Shown: piece after piece, positions 9,033 through 18,325 of the stretch
How the letters are laid out: each line of letters begins with the position of its first letter
Position numbering within the stretch: position 1 is the stretch's first letter
Assembly: GCA_018645405.1 (NCBI GenBank)
Contig: JABGOQ010000065.1
Location: forward strand, 39,995 to 103,994
Length of the DNA stretch: 64,000 nucleotides
Reading direction: 5' to 3'
Origin: Anaerolineae bacterium
Lineage (GTDB): Bacteria; Chloroflexota; Anaerolineae; Anaerolineales; Villigracilaceae
Program-made: the position numbers and the translations under genes
The notes under the pieces: model-generated
Databases searched by the model: none
Told to the model about the DNA's origin: nothing
What the model saw: only the letters and a program-made list of their open reading frames with translations

Positions 9033-9577
9033 TGCACGGACTCGTCTCACTTCTCGACGAAAAACATACCCAGAAAACCAAAGAAATCTGGCAAACGCTA
9101 AAAGAAAAATGCAGATTTGGCGGGATCGACTCTACACCCTTCCCACATTTTTCATGGCTGATTGCAGAAGATTTTAATTGGCCTGCACTCAAAAAGTGTA
9201 TGGAAGAAATTGCCGCAGAAACGCATCCTTTCACCGTGCAAACAAATGGATTAGGCATTTTCAGCGGATATCTCCCCGTGATTTATATTCCCCTTGTGCG
9301 AACAGAAGCACTAAGCAAATTGCATCGTCTAATTTGGGAACGCACGCAAGAGATCGGAACAAATATCGTCAGCTATTATGCGCCAGAAAACTGGACTCCC
9401 CATATCACCTTAGCCTACGAAGATATTAAGAGAGGGAATATTTCTTGTGCCATGCAAAAGTTGGCTTTTCAAAACTTCAAATGGAAATTTGAAGTAGACA
9501 ATCTCAGCTTCATTCAACAAGAAGATGACGTAATAGGACAAATGCAATCTAAATTCAAATTTAAAGGAAGCAAATAA
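9032..9577 (+). CDS. 2H phosphoesterase superfamily protein (LigT/2'-5' RNA ligase-like)
   Basis: A 181-residue protein with two histidine motifs typical of 2H phosphoesterases: PHFSWLIAED near residue 37 (HxS form) and PHITLAYED near residue 127 (HxTx form). These enzymes act on cyclic phosphodiesters or 2'-5' links in RNA or nucleotides; the substrate here is unknown. It overlaps cofE upstream and the PPOX gene downstream by single bases (TAATG at both joints), so all three are likely one translationally coupled unit. A direct role in F420 metabolism is only a guess from position. Confidence 0.85.
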   Translation: MHGLVSLLDEKHTQKTKEIWQTLKEKCRFGGIDSTPFPHFSWLIAEDFNWPALKKCMEEIAAETHPFTVQTNGLGIFSGYLPVIYIPLVRTEALSKLHRLIWERTQEIGTNIVSYYAPENWTPHITLAYEDIKRGNISCAMQKLAFQNFKWKFEVDNLSFIQQEDDVIGQMQSKFKFKGSK

Positions 9578-9966
9578 TGAATATCCCTGAAAATTATCAA
9601 GACCTACTCAAAGATGATACCAAAGCCTATCTTTTTCTTGCCACCATCATGGCAGATGGCACTCCACAGGTTACGCCTGTTTGGTTTAGCGCAGAAGAAA
9701 ACTATATTCTGATCAACACGGCCGCAGGGCGCATCAAAGATCATAATATGCAAGCCCGCCCTCATGTTGCGATGGTCATCCAAGACCCCAATGATCCTTA
9801 CCGCTATATGCAAATTCGCGGAAAAATTGCCGAGCGCACCACGGAAGGCGCGGTAGCTCATATCCATGCGCTTTCGCAAAAATATATGGGCAAAGACTGG
9901 AATATCCCCGCAGGTGAAGAGCGCGTGATTTTCAAAATCTCAATAGATAAAGTCAGCGGGCACTAA
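9577..9966 (+). CDS. PPOX-class F420-dependent oxidoreductase (FDOR-B-like)
   Basis: A 129-residue split-barrel flavin/deazaflavin protein. YLFLATIMADGTPQVTPVWF near the start, NTAAGRIKDHNM, and DPNDPYRYMQIRGK around residues 65-90 match the small F420-binding PPOX enzymes of the Rv1155 type. Such proteins reduce substrates with F420H2; the substrate is unknown. The start overlaps the 2H gene stop, and cofE lies two genes upstream, so cofactor synthesis and use are encoded together. It ends in a terminator shared with a convergent gene. Confidence 0.88.
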   Translation: MNIPENYQDLLKDDTKAYLFLATIMADGTPQVTPVWFSAEENYILINTAAGRIKDHNMQARPHVAMVIQDPNDPYRYMQIRGKIAERTTEGAVAHIHALSQKYMGKDWNIPAGEERVIFKISIDKVSGH

Positions 9967-9969
9967 AAA

Positions 9970-10010
9970 AAGTAAGAAGTGAAGCGTGTTTCACTCTTCA
10001 CTCCTTACTT
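9970..10010. terminator. Bidirectional terminator
   Basis: Arms 9970-9984 and 9996-10010 pair over 15 bp with one mismatch and are flanked by A-rich sequence on the left and T-rich on the right. It lies between the convergent PPOX and Nim-like genes. Confidence 0.8.
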
Positions 10011-10011
10011 G

Positions 10012-10515
10012 TCAATTATTTTTCTCTTTCCCACTCCAACTATCAATATCCATCCGAATCACTGCCGTGACTTTCAAGTCAATATCTGTCGTTGATTCAT
10101 AATCTACATCTGGCTTTAACTCGGGAAAATGCTTATCCATCAGCAACTGCAAACCGTGTTTGGCTTCATCTATATCTTCGACAATAGAGAGTTGCCCAAA
10201 AGCGACCACGCCCTTATATTTCACCCCAAAATTCATCGCGCGTTCTGCCACAAGCCAATCGCCCATTTCACTCACATTTAAATTCGCCTTCGCACCCAAC
10301 TCCGCCTGCTCAAAAGTGCGTCCTTTGCGCGCGCCATGAAAATAAACGGCATGACTTTCAGCATCATAAGCGAAATTGCGAGATACGGTAAAAGGTTGTC
10401 CATCTTTACAGGTCGCCAATACGCCATAGCCGGCGCGGTTTAGCAATGCAATAATCCAATCTTTATCTGTGATTTCGCGATCTTTTCGTCTTATTTTAGT
10501 CAGGGATTCACCCAT
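10012..10515 (-). CDS. Nim-like pyridoxamine 5'-phosphate oxidase family flavoprotein
   Basis: A 167-residue split-barrel protein. After a charged N terminus (RRKDREITDKDWI) comes GYGVLATCKDGQPFTVSRNF, then VYFHGARKGRTFEQ and VVAFGQLSIVED, the layout of NimA-like/PPOX proteins that bind FMN. Family members include 5-nitroimidazole resistance proteins, but most have unknown roles. It converges on the F420-dependent PPOX gene and is divergent from the nitroreductase, with about 50 bp between starts. An aagga-type Shine-Dalgarno precedes its ATG. Confidence 0.85.
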   Translation of the reverse strand: MGESLTKIRRKDREITDKDWIIALLNRAGYGVLATCKDGQPFTVSRNFAYDAESHAVYFHGARKGRTFEQAELGAKANLNVSEMGDWLVAERAMNFGVKYKGVVAFGQLSIVEDIDEAKHGLQLLMDKHFPELKPDVDYESTTDIDLKVTAVIRMDIDSWSGKEKNN

Positions 10516-10528
10516 TTTCGTACTCTCC

Positions 10529-10558
10529 TTGAAAGATAGAATAAGCGCGGATTATAAT
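10529..10558 (+). promoter_or_regulatory. Sigma-70-like promoter abutting the nitroreductase start
   Basis: ttgaaa (10529-10534), an 18-bp spacer and tataat (10553-10558). The ATG follows 7 nt after the -10 box, which predicts a leaderless mRNA. No Shine-Dalgarno is present. Confidence 0.65.
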
Positions 10559-10565
10559 CTGATTT

Positions 10566-11153
10566 ATGAATGAATTCCACCATTTTTTGCGAACGAGGAG
10601 ATCCGTCCGCCGCTTCAAACCTGACCCTGTGCCTGCTTCCATTGTGGACAGGATTCTTGCCACCACAATTTTTGCCCCGTCTGCGCACAACCTGCAACCT
10701 TGGCGATTTGCCCTCATCCAAAGCGGTTCAGCAAAAGAAAAGTTGGGGAACGCACTCACGTCCAAAATGAGAGCGGATTCAGAAGCTAAAGGCGAGAACC
10801 AAGCCGAGATAGAGAATCGCGTCAACAACTCACTTCGACGCATAGCCGAAGCACCCGTCATTATCCTGCTTTGCCGAGATGTGTCTGCAATCCGCACAGA
10901 AGAACCAGAAGAAACAACAATGAGCATCCAGTCAGTTGCGACTGCAGGATTGCAGCTTCTCCTTGCTGCACATGCCGAAGGTCTCGGAGGCAATTGGATC
11001 TGCTGGCCGCTTTATGCACAGGAAGCTGTGCAAGATGTGCTAAAATTATCAACTGAATGGCAAGCACAAGCAATGATTTTTTTGGGGTTTGAAGATGAAA
11101 AACCCAAAGAGGCTCTCCGTCAATCTGTTAAGGGGTTGATAACTTATCGATAA
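10566..11153 (+). CDS. Nitroreductase resembling the FbiB C-terminal domain
   Basis: A 195-residue FMN nitroreductase-fold protein. RTRRSVRRFKPDPVPASIVD at the start, IFAPSAHNLQPWRF near residue 40, EGLGGNWICWPLY near 140 and a C-terminal FLGF strand are typical. The middle (charged helix, then APVIILLC) recalls the C-terminal domain of actinobacterial FbiB, which reduces dehydro-F420-0. With a ligase-only cofE 2 kb upstream, this may be the detached second half of FbiB. That is inference; a general nitroreductase or BluB-like role is possible. It appears to be translated from a leaderless mRNA. Confidence 0.82.
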   Translation: MNEFHHFLRTRRSVRRFKPDPVPASIVDRILATTIFAPSAHNLQPWRFALIQSGSAKEKLGNALTSKMRADSEAKGENQAEIENRVNNSLRRIAEAPVIILLCRDVSAIRTEEPEETTMSIQSVATAGLQLLLAAHAEGLGGNWICWPLYAQEAVQDVLKLSTEWQAQAMIFLGFEDEKPKEALRQSVKGLITYR

Positions 11154-11189
11154 GAATGTTCGCAATTCCACGGTAGAATGCTCTAAGTC

Positions 11190-12740
11190 ATGAATCTTAA
11201 ATCCTTTCTATCCTCACCTCGCTTCAAGGGCAACGCAGAAAAGACACAGCAGGCTATCGTGCTTAATGCATCGCTGTGGTCTATCATTGCTTTATTAGTC
11301 TTGATGATTATCGGAAATTATCTTGGGGGGCAAACACCACTTTTAGTCAATACCCTTAATTTCTCTTTTGTGGCCATCTGTTTTGGAATACGCTTTATAT
11401 TACATCGAGGCTGGCTGAAAACAGTAACCGGTATCTTAATATTTATAGGGACAATTTACATCACCTTCTTGATCATCACCCTCGGTACAATACGAACTCC
11501 AGCTACGATGGCATATGTCATGGCTGTCATATTCACTGGTTTACAATTTGGAAAGAAGGGTGTCTTTTTAGCAACTACATTAATATCTTGCATTATAGGA
11601 GGGCTGATTTTAGCTGAGCAAAATAGTTTATTAGCAAAACCAGATTTCACTGTTGGCATAACACAATGGATCTCATATACCCTTCAGCTTGGCTTTACTG
11701 GAATTTTGACTTTACTTGCCTTAAATATCACCCAACGCAATTTACAACGTGCTGAACAAGAAATTGAAAGGCGCAAGCGCGTCGAAAAAACGCTCAAAAC
11801 ACTCTCCTATGCCATAGACCATAATCCTGCATCCATAATTATTACGGGGCCAAATGGGGAAATTCAAGAAGTAAACCCTAAATTCGAACAACTAACTGGT
11901 TACACAATTGATGAAGTACGTGGAAAAAATCTACGATTACTACAATCTGGCACACATTCAAAAGAATTTTATAAAAATCTATGGGGTACCATCACCTCGG
12001 GCAAGGAATGGTTCGGAGAATTTCATAACAAGAAAAAAAACGGAGAGCTATATTGGGAAAAAGCCTCAATCTCACCAGTGCTTGATGAAAACAAAAGAAT
12101 TTCCCATTTCGTTGCGGTTAAAGAGGATATTACAGAGCAAAAAAGGGTTAGCGAAGAACAAAAGGAAACCAACCGACAATTACAGTCTCAACTCATAAAG
12201 ATTACTGAACTACAATCTACTTTGCACAAACAAGCCATGCGCGATCCACTGACCGGACTATATAACCGTCGATATATGGACGAGGCTTTAGAAAAAGAGT
12301 TTGCGAGGGCAAAGCGAGAGAAATATCTCGTTACCCTTATTTTGCTCGATTTAGACTACTTGAAGAAATTCAATGACTCAGGGGGACACGCAACAGGGGA
12401 TATCGCCCTCCGCAGGCTTGCAGGCTTACTCGCTACATCTACACGAACAGAAGATATCGTTTGCCGTTTCGGTGGAGATGAATTTATCGTGATCCTGCCC
12501 AATACAACAGGTGAAAATGCGCCCAAACGTGCCGAGAAATGGCGTAATCAAATAGAAGTATTCACATTGCTTCACCGCAAAGATCAAGCTTTGCGCATTA
12601 CCTTCTCAGCAGGTATCGCCACATACCCTACGCACGGCCAAACGATTGAAGAAATCCTCAAGCGCGCCGATATAGCCCTCTATCGCGCAAAATTGAATGG
12701 ACGAGATCGCTCTGAGTTATTTAATCAGGAAGAGATGTAA
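11190..12740 (+). CDS. Membrane PAS-GGDEF diguanylate cyclase
   Basis: A 516-residue signalling protein. Residues about 25-185 form five or six membrane helices, followed by a short coiled coil, a PAS/PAC domain (about 205-325, including EVNPKFEQLTGYTIDEVRGK) and a GGDEF domain. The catalytic motif GGDEF is intact at 428-432, and RTED at 419-422 is a proper RxxD product-inhibition site five residues before it. It should make cyclic di-GMP from two GTP. There is no Shine-Dalgarno; tagaat sits 10 nt before ATG. It sits between the nitroreductase and cofD, and its last codons lie 7 nt before cofD, so it may be co-transcribed with F420 genes. Confidence 0.93.
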   Translation: MNLKSFLSSPRFKGNAEKTQQAIVLNASLWSIIALLVLMIIGNYLGGQTPLLVNTLNFSFVAICFGIRFILHRGWLKTVTGILIFIGTIYITFLIITLGTIRTPATMAYVMAVIFTGLQFGKKGVFLATTLISCIIGGLILAEQNSLLAKPDFTVGITQWISYTLQLGFTGILTLLALNITQRNLQRAEQEIERRKRVEKTLKTLSYAIDHNPASIIITGPNGEIQEVNPKFEQLTGYTIDEVRGKNLRLLQSGTHSKEFYKNLWGTITSGKEWFGEFHNKKKNGELYWEKASISPVLDENKRISHFVAVKEDITEQKRVSEEQKETNRQLQSQLIKITELQSTLHKQAMRDPLTGLYNRRYMDEALEKEFARAKREKYLVTLILLDLDYLKKFNDSGGHATGDIALRRLAGLLATSTRTEDIVCRFGGDEFIVILPNTTGENAPKRAEKWRNQIEVFTLLHRKDQALRITFSAGIATYPTHGQTIEEILKRADIALYRAKLNGRDRSELFNQEEM

Positions 12741-12747
12741 TATAGAC

Positions 12748-13668
12748 ATGAAAATCGTTGCTCTAGCTGGTGGTGTCGGTGGGGCAAAACTTGCTCACGG
12801 ACTCGCTCAAATTCTCCCTCCTGAAAATCTGACAACCATCGTTAATACGGGGGATGATTTTGAACATCTTGGCTTAAATATCTCACCCGATTTGGATACG
12901 GTTTGTTATACCTTGGCGGGATTAGCGAATCCTGTAACAGGGTGGGGGCGTGTAGATGAATCATGGAACGTATTTGAAAATCTAGAGCAACTCGGCGCAC
13001 CAACATGGTTCAGGCTTGGAGACCAAGATCTCGGCACGCATTTGGAGAGAAGCAGACGACTCCGCAAAGGTGATACTCTTTCAGCCATCACCAATGATTT
13101 TTGCAAAGCATGGGGGATCAAGCACACGATTTTGCCGATGACAGATGACCCCATGCCAACAATAGTTGATACTGTTGAGAAGGGGGAACTCACCTTTCAA
13201 GAATATTTTGTCCATCAATGCTGTAAGCCGAAGGTAAAAGGCTTCCGCTTCGAGGCCGTTGAGAAAGCGCGTCCTGCGCCAGGTGTTCTTGAAGCCATCG
13301 ACCAAGCTGATGCGATCGTCATTTGCCCATCCAACCCCTGGGTGAGTATCGATCCTATTTTGGCGGTAGCAAGCCTAAATCACGCATGCGTCGTTGCCCT
13401 ATCCCCGATCATTGGAGGAGAAACTGTAAAAGGTCCCGCGGCGAAGATGTATAGAGAGTTGGAAATCTCCCCATCAGCATTGGCTGTGGCAAAACATTAC
13501 GAGGGGCTTTTGAGCGGATTTATCTTCGACCAAGTAGACAAAGAGCTAAAGTTTGAAATCGAAAATCTAGGAATGCAGACAATGATGACGGACTCCTTGA
13601 TGAAAAATTTAGAAGGAAAAATACGTGTTGCAAAAGATGTGCTAAAATTCATAGATACTCTGCTTTGA
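12748..13668 (+). CDS. cofD: LPPG:FO 2-phospho-L-lactate transferase family protein
   Basis: A 306-residue CofD/FbiA. It joins the activated three-carbon phosphate moiety to the deazaflavin FO to form (dehydro-)F420-0. The N terminus MKIVALAGGVGGAKLAHGLA, NTGDDFEHLGL, DLDTVCYTLAG and CPSNPWVSIDPIL are characteristic. I chose ATG 12748 because the longer frame from 12697 lies inside the preceding GGDEF gene and adds residues before the family start. cofC follows 10 bp downstream, making a tight cofD-cofC pair. FO synthase (cofG/cofH) is not in the window. Confidence 0.95.
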   Translation: MKIVALAGGVGGAKLAHGLAQILPPENLTTIVNTGDDFEHLGLNISPDLDTVCYTLAGLANPVTGWGRVDESWNVFENLEQLGAPTWFRLGDQDLGTHLERSRRLRKGDTLSAITNDFCKAWGIKHTILPMTDDPMPTIVDTVEKGELTFQEYFVHQCCKPKVKGFRFEAVEKARPAPGVLEAIDQADAIVICPSNPWVSIDPILAVASLNHACVVALSPIIGGETVKGPAAKMYRELEISPSALAVAKHYEGLLSGFIFDQVDKELKFEIENLGMQTMMTDSLMKNLEGKIRVAKDVLKFIDTLL

Positions 13669-13678
13669 AAGGATTTTT

Positions 13679-14299
13679 ATGACAATCTGGGCAATCGTGC
13701 CAGTAAAGCCTTTACGGCGTGGAAAATCACGCCTGGCTGAAATGCTAACCGAAGATGAACGAACAGAACTAAATAGCCAGCTACTTGCGCATACCTTGGC
13801 AACCCTGAAGAAAACACCCGAAGTTGAAGAAGTATTGGTTGTTAGCCGTGACCCAAAAGCCTTGGCAATAGCGCGTGACCATAATGCACGTACCATCCGA
13901 GAAAACAGTTCACCAAGCTTAAATACTGCTTTAGAGCGAGCAACTGCCGTTGCAAAAATGTACACAAGCAATGGCGTATTGATCGTACCCGCAGATTTGC
14001 CATTAATTTCGCAAGAGGATATTCAGAAAATAATCTCTGTTGGTAATCGCCATAAACGCATAGTCGTGATCACACCTGACCGTCATAAGAACGGGACAAA
14101 CGCTCTGCTCGTTTCTCCAGCAGGAATCATTGATTATGATTATGGGGAGAAATCATTTGAACGACATTGCGAACGCGCTCGAAAAGCTGGCGCAAAATTA
14201 GAGATCTGTACGCTCCCTTCTATCGAGTTAGACCTTGATCTCCCCGAAGATTTGGAGTTGGTGGCAGAGGAGATTAATTTTTCTTTTGGTGCCCAATAA
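13679..14299 (+). CDS. cofC: 2-phospho-L-lactate (or PEP) guanylyltransferase
   Basis: A 206-residue nucleotidyltransferase. IVPVKPLRRGKSRLAEML at residues 5-22 is the GTP-binding loop of CofC/FbiD; VLIVPADLPLIS (near 101) holds the metal-binding Asp; DRHKNGTNALL is conserved. The enzyme activates 2-phospholactate, or phosphoenolpyruvate in bacterial versions, with GTP for CofD. The true substrate cannot be read from sequence. aaagga lies 9 nt before ATG. It ends the F420 run that began with cofE. Confidence 0.94.
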   Translation: MTIWAIVPVKPLRRGKSRLAEMLTEDERTELNSQLLAHTLATLKKTPEVEEVLVVSRDPKALAIARDHNARTIRENSSPSLNTALERATAVAKMYTSNGVLIVPADLPLISQEDIQKIISVGNRHKRIVVITPDRHKNGTNALLVSPAGIIDYDYGEKSFERHCERARKAGAKLEICTLPSIELDLDLPEDLELVAEEINFSFGAQ

Positions 14300-14429
14300 A
14301 GAGTAAGCATAATTTCTAAAACAAAGCTCATTGAGCGTTTTGAGAAAAAGAAAGGATGGGGGAAGAATGTAAATAGTACGGTTTTTCGATTAGTCCATAT
14401 TTGTTGAACCATCTATTAAGGAGAAATAC

Positions 14430-17400
14430 ATGTCCGACATAATGCGCCCTATCAAGTTCAAAGATTTGCTTACTTGGGCAACCAAAGAATACGAAACCCA
14501 ACAAAGCATCTTTACTATCCCCGAAGGAAAGTTTTATTATAAGAAAGACAAAGCCTATTTCGAGATATTTGGTGAAAAATGCGAAACAGCAATAGGTCCT
14601 GCTGCAGGACCTGCCACCCAGCAAGCCATGAACTTGGCTGTCTCTTATCTCACAGGGGGGCGTTTCTTTGAGCTGAAAACTGTCCAGATTTTAGATTCGC
14701 TTGAAATTGAGAAGCCCTGTATTGACATCCCCGATGAGGGCTATAACACCGAATGGTCTACAGAATTTAGCGTACCAGAAGCCTTTGATGAGTATGTAAA
14801 AGGCTGGTTCCTTGTCCATGTTTTGGATAAGATGCTGGGCATTTCTCAACTCGATGAACGTGGTTTCGTCTTCAATATGAGTGTGGGCTACGACCTTGAA
14901 GGCATCAAGACGCCCAAAATCGACAACTTCATTGAAGGATTGAAAGATGCTTCTGAGACAGCTATTTTTCAGGAGTGCGTTAATGATTTAAAAACAGCAA
15001 TTGAAGCGGGACAAATCCCTAATATCAGTAATCCTGCCTTTGCGGATTCGATTTCTCCGAAAATCTCCAAATCTATTACGCTTTCGACCATGCACGGAAC
15101 GCCACCCGATGAGCAAGAAGGGATTTGCCGCTATCTAATTGGTGAGAAGAAGGTGCATACCTTCGTCAAACTCAACCCGACTCTCTTGGGCTACGATTAT
15201 GTTCGAGATGTTTTTGACCGACAAGAATTCGATCATATCGAAATGAAGCCCGAATCCTTCGAACATGATATGAAATATGACGATGCTGTACAAATGATTC
15301 GCAGTTTGAAAGCCTTTGCAAAGGAAAATGGTGTAGATTTTGGGGTCAAATTAACCAATACGCTCGCCGTCATCAATGATGGGGCCAGACTGCCCACCGG
15401 TGAAATGTATATGAGTGGACGCGCACTTTACCCCCTCACGGTAAATTTATGCAATAAACTCGCTCAGGAATTCAAGGGCGATCTCGCTATTTCATATTCA
15501 GGTGGGGCAACTTATCACAATATCGACGATCTGTTCACAAGCGGTATCAAGCCGATTACACTAGCGACCGATTTGTTGAAGCCAGGCGGATATTCACGGC
15601 TAAATCAACTGTCAAATGTTCTCGAACGCCCAATGGCAGAAAATCCCTCCAGAGAAATTGATTTAGAAAAGCTCCAAAGCGTTGCCGATAACGCTATCGT
15701 TGACGAACACTATCATAAAGAATCGAAGCCTTCTGCGCCAATGAAAACTGACCAAAAATTGGGCTTGCTGGATTGCTTTGTTGCGCCCTGCGTGGTCGCC
15801 TGCCCCGTTCACCAAGATGTGCCAGAATATATCCAACTGATTGCCGAAGAGCGATTTGCAGATGCCTATGAGCTGATTATCTCCAGCAATGCGATGCCCT
15901 TTGTAACGGGATATATTTGCGAAAGTGCCTGCGAATTGAAATGCGTGCGGAACGATTATGAAGAGACGGTGCGCATCCGTGATTTAAAGAGGATTGCCTC
16001 CGAAAGAGGTTTTGACGAGGTAATGAGCAATCTCGCGCAAAAAGTACCTCATCGAGATGCAAAAGTGGCAATCATTGGCGCAGGTCCGGCTGGATTATCT
16101 TCTGCCTACTTCCTCGGACGTGAAGGTTTTGATGTAACTGTCTTCGATAAAACTGACAAAATCGGCGGGATGGTCACGCATGGCATTGCCGACTACCGCG
16201 TACCAGACGAAGCCATCGAAAATGATGTTGAGCTTGTCAAGAAAATGGGTGCAACGTTTGAGCTAAATTGCGACCCGAAAATTGATGTGCAAAAACTAAA
16301 AGACGATGGCTTTAAATATGTCCACCTTGCCATCGGTGCGTGGAAATCACGCGATTTGCCGATCGAGGGAGAAACTGACAAAGTGCTCGGTGCGATCAAA
16401 TTCCTGACACAATTTACAGATAATCCCGCACCGATTCGGCTCGGCAAAAACGTTGCTGTCATCGGCGCAGGCAACTCTGCAATGGATGCTGCGCGCGCTG
16501 CGTTGCGCATCACTGGCGTAGAAAATGTCTATATCGTTTATCGACGCTCCCGCAAAGAAATGCCTGCCACACGAGAAGAGTTCCTCGAGACAACACATGA
16601 TGGCGCAGTTTTTCACGAGTTGGTAAATCCCGTCAGTTTGCACGATGGCGTGCTGAAATGCCAGCAAATGAAACTTGGCGAAAAAGATACCAGTGGACGA
16701 CGACGACCGATTCCGGTTGAAGGTGATTTTGTCGATTTTGAAATTGATACTGTCATTACTGCCATTGGCGAACTCGTAGAATATGAACTGCTCGAAGCAA
16801 ATCAACTAATTGCCAATGAAAAAGGCGATATTCCAGTCAATAAATATCACGAAACCGATGTTGAGAATGTCTATCTCGGCGGCGATGCTTATCGTGGTCC
16901 TTCTTCGATCATCGAAGCAATTGCAGATGGACGCGCTGTTGCAGAAGGCATCATTGAGAAAGAAAATGTTACCCACGCCCCAATCAAAACTGCTGACGAA
17001 TATGATTTTGATACTGAAAAACGTTTCGAGGAAATTGCAGAACGCAAAGCAGAAATCACCTCACAAGTCGCACTTGAAGAATTTGATATTGATTTCAGCA
17101 CCGCTGCCAATCGTTGCCTTTCGTGCAATATCGTTTGTAATAAATGCGTAGAAGTTTGCCCGAATATCGCCAATATCCCGATCAAGGTTGAGAATTTCAC
17201 AGACCCCAACCAGATTCTACACATCGAAGGTCTCTGCAATGAGTGCGGCAACTGTGCTGTATTCTGCCCCTACGATAGTGATCCTGCCAAAGATAAATTT
17301 ACCCTTTACTGGACAGTGGATGAGTTTGAAAAAGGCGAGCATGAAGGCTATGTCTACACATCAGAGAATACACTAAAGATGCGACATCGTAGCGATATAT

Positions 17401-17543
17401 ATGATCTTGTACTTGAAAATGGAGATATAAGATTTAGCGATTCAACAATTCAGCGAAGTACTGAGATAGATGGCGTTTTAAAGATGATTAGCACCGTTGA
17501 AACAGAATATCCTTATTTGCTGCATTTAGATCCTGTAGCATAA
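14430..17543 (+). CDS. ygfK: YgfK-type iron-sulfur flavoprotein (putative selenate reductase subunit)
   Basis: A 1037-residue protein matching E. coli YgfK in length and order. Residues 1 to about 420 are a dihydroorotate dehydrogenase-like barrel beginning [14 protein letters not shown], with [17 protein letters not shown] and [13 protein letters not shown] GltD-like cysteine segment follows (Cys449, 454, 458). Next is an FAD Rossmann motif at 550 (GAGPAG) and a NAD(P) motif [18 protein letters not shown] near 675. Ferredoxin-type cysteines lie from about 896 to 955 ([16 protein letters not shown] and [12 protein letters not shown]). It probably passes electrons between NAD(P)H and the Mo subunit encoded at 23322. 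aaggag precedes ATG. Confidence 0.93.
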   Translation: MSDIMRPIKFKDLLTWATKEYETQQSIFTIPEGKFYYKKDKAYFEIFGEKCETAIGPAAGPATQQAMNLAVSYLTGGRFFELKTVQILDSLEIEKPCIDIPDEGYNTEWSTEFSVPEAFDEYVKGWFLVHVLDKMLGISQLDERGFVFNMSVGYDLEGIKTPKIDNFIEGLKDASETAIFQECVNDLKTAIEAGQIPNISNPAFADSISPKISKSITLSTMHGTPPDEQEGICRYLIGEKKVHTFVKLNPTLLGYDYVRDVFDRQEFDHIEMKPESFEHDMKYDDAVQMIRSLKAFAKENGVDFGVKLTNTLAVINDGARLPTGEMYMSGRALYPLTVNLCNKLAQEFKGDLAISYSGGATYHNIDDLFTSGIKPITLATDLLKPGGYSRLNQLSNVLERPMAENPSREIDLEKLQSVADNAIVDEHYHKESKPSAPMKTDQKLGLLDCFVAPCVVACPVHQDVPEYIQLIAEERFADAYELIISSNAMPFVTGYICESACELKCVRNDYEETVRIRDLKRIASERGFDEVMSNLAQKVPHRDAKVAIIGAGPAGLSSAYFLGREGFDVTVFDKTDKIGGMVTHGIADYRVPDEAIENDVELVKKMGATFELNCDPKIDVQKLKDDGFKYVHLAIGAWKSRDLPIEGETDKVLGAIKFLTQFTDNPAPIRLGKNVAVIGAGNSAMDAARAALRITGVENVYIVYRRSRKEMPATREEFLETTHDGAVFHELVNPVSLHDGVLKCQQMKLGEKDTSGRRRPIPVEGDFVDFEIDTVITAIGELVEYELLEANQLIANEKGDIPVNKYHETDVENVYLGGDAYRGPSSIIEAIADGRAVAEGIIEKENVTHAPIKTADEYDFDTEKRFEEIAERKAEITSQVALEEFDIDFSTAANRCLSCNIVCNKCVEVCPNIANIPIKVENFTDPNQILHIEGLCNECGNCAVFCPYDSDPAKDKFTLYWTVDEFEKGEHEGYVYTSENTLKMRHRSDIYDLVLENGDIRFSDSTIQRSTEIDGVLKMISTVETEYPYLLHLDPVA

Positions 17544-17550
17544 TATTTTA

Positions 17551-17620
17551 AAACACAAAGGTCATGAAGGGACACAAAGTGAAAGTTTTTTCTTTGTGAA
17601 ACTTTGTGGCCTTTGTGTTT
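17551..17620. repeat. Long palindromic intergenic repeat (aaacacaaagg family)
   Basis: Outer arms aaacacaaagg (17551-17561) and cctttgtgttt (17610-17620) pair perfectly, and inner cacaaagt/actttgtg extends the stem. A partial relative is near 22155-22190. Confidence 0.75.
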
Positions 17621-17648
17621 AGTATTTCATATCATATTAAAACCCAAA

Positions 17649-18125
17649 ATGACCAAAACCAAACAACCCAACTCAAAAATGTGCTTCGTCTGCGGGCTAG
17701 ACAATCCCGTTGGATTGAAGTTACATATCTACCAAACTGAACCCGGTGTTATCGAAACCACCTACATCGCTCCCGATTATTTTCAAGGCTACCCGGGTGT
17801 TCTCCACGGTGGGATTGTGGCAACCATCCTCGATGAAATTAGCGGACGCGCCCATATGGGCGACCCATCTGAGCCGCGTTTTATGTACACGGGTAAAATG
17901 GAAGTGAAATATCGCAAGAACGTTCCCATCGGTATCCCGCTTAAAATTATCGGCAAAGCAGGAAAAATGAAAAAACGCACAGCAGAAGGCTGGGCGGGAA
18001 TCTATCATCCAGATGGCACTTTGCTTGCAGAAGCATCTGCCTTGCTTTTCAACGTCCCAGAAGAAATGCTTGCATCAACGGATCTTGATGCACTAGGCTG
18101 GAAAATATACCCAGACGAAGAATAA
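17649..18125 (+). CDS. Hotdog-fold thioesterase (PaaI-like)
   Basis: A 158-residue hotdog protein. CFVCGLDNPVGLKL near residue 12, then GYPGVLHGGIVATILDEISG (about 45-64) and the later strand KVKYRKNVPIG-like segment are typical of PaaI/FcoT-type acyl-CoA thioesterases, where the HGG turn and acidic residue are catalytic. The frame can be extended back to 17604, but that start lies inside the palindromic repeat, so ATG 17649 is preferred. No clear Shine-Dalgarno is seen. The substrate is unknown. It lies between ygfK and ygfM without an obvious functional link. Confidence 0.82.
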   Translation: MTKTKQPNSKMCFVCGLDNPVGLKLHIYQTEPGVIETTYIAPDYFQGYPGVLHGGIVATILDEISGRAHMGDPSEPRFMYTGKMEVKYRKNVPIGIPLKIIGKAGKMKKRTAEGWAGIYHPDGTLLAEASALLFNVPEEMLASTDLDALGWKIYPDEE

Positions 18126-18144
18126 GTTTTGATTAGATTATGAG

Positions 18145-18248
18145 AATAGAACACGGATTTGACGGATTTAGCAGATTTTCATGGATAAAAACCAAAAAGG
18201 TCTTAAATCCGCGAGTATCTGTCTAATCTGCATCATCCGCGTTCTATT
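18145..18248. repeat. Long palindromic intergenic repeat (gaacacggat family)
   Basis: aatagaacacggat (18145-18158) pairs with atccgcgttctatt (18235-18248). Between them are shorter ggattt/aaatcc pairs. A half copy lies at about 22048-22080. An open frame across it is a repeat artefact. Confidence 0.75.
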
Positions 18249-18251
18249 TTT

Positions 18252-18281
18252 TTGTTTTTTGACAAGCATCCAGAGTATAAT
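18252..18281 (+). promoter_or_regulatory. Promoter for ygfM
   Basis: ttgttt (18252-18257), 18 bp, tataat (18276-18281). A better -35-like ttgaca at 18259 is only 11 bp from the -10 and so is unlikely to be used. The ATG is at 18326 with ggagg upstream. Confidence 0.55.
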
Positions 18282-18325
18282 AAGGGTGCTTATTTTTTAT
18301 ACACACTCTTTATGGAGGAGTTTCC

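Noticed and set aside
12697..12747. Extended cofD start at 12697
   Set aside because: It would lie inside the GGDEF coding sequence; CofD proteins begin at MKIVALAGG (12748).
18259..18281. ttgaca with tataat as a -35/-10 pair before ygfM
   Set aside because: The spacer is only 11 bp, too short for a sigma-70 promoter; the ttgttt six bases upstream gives 18 bp.
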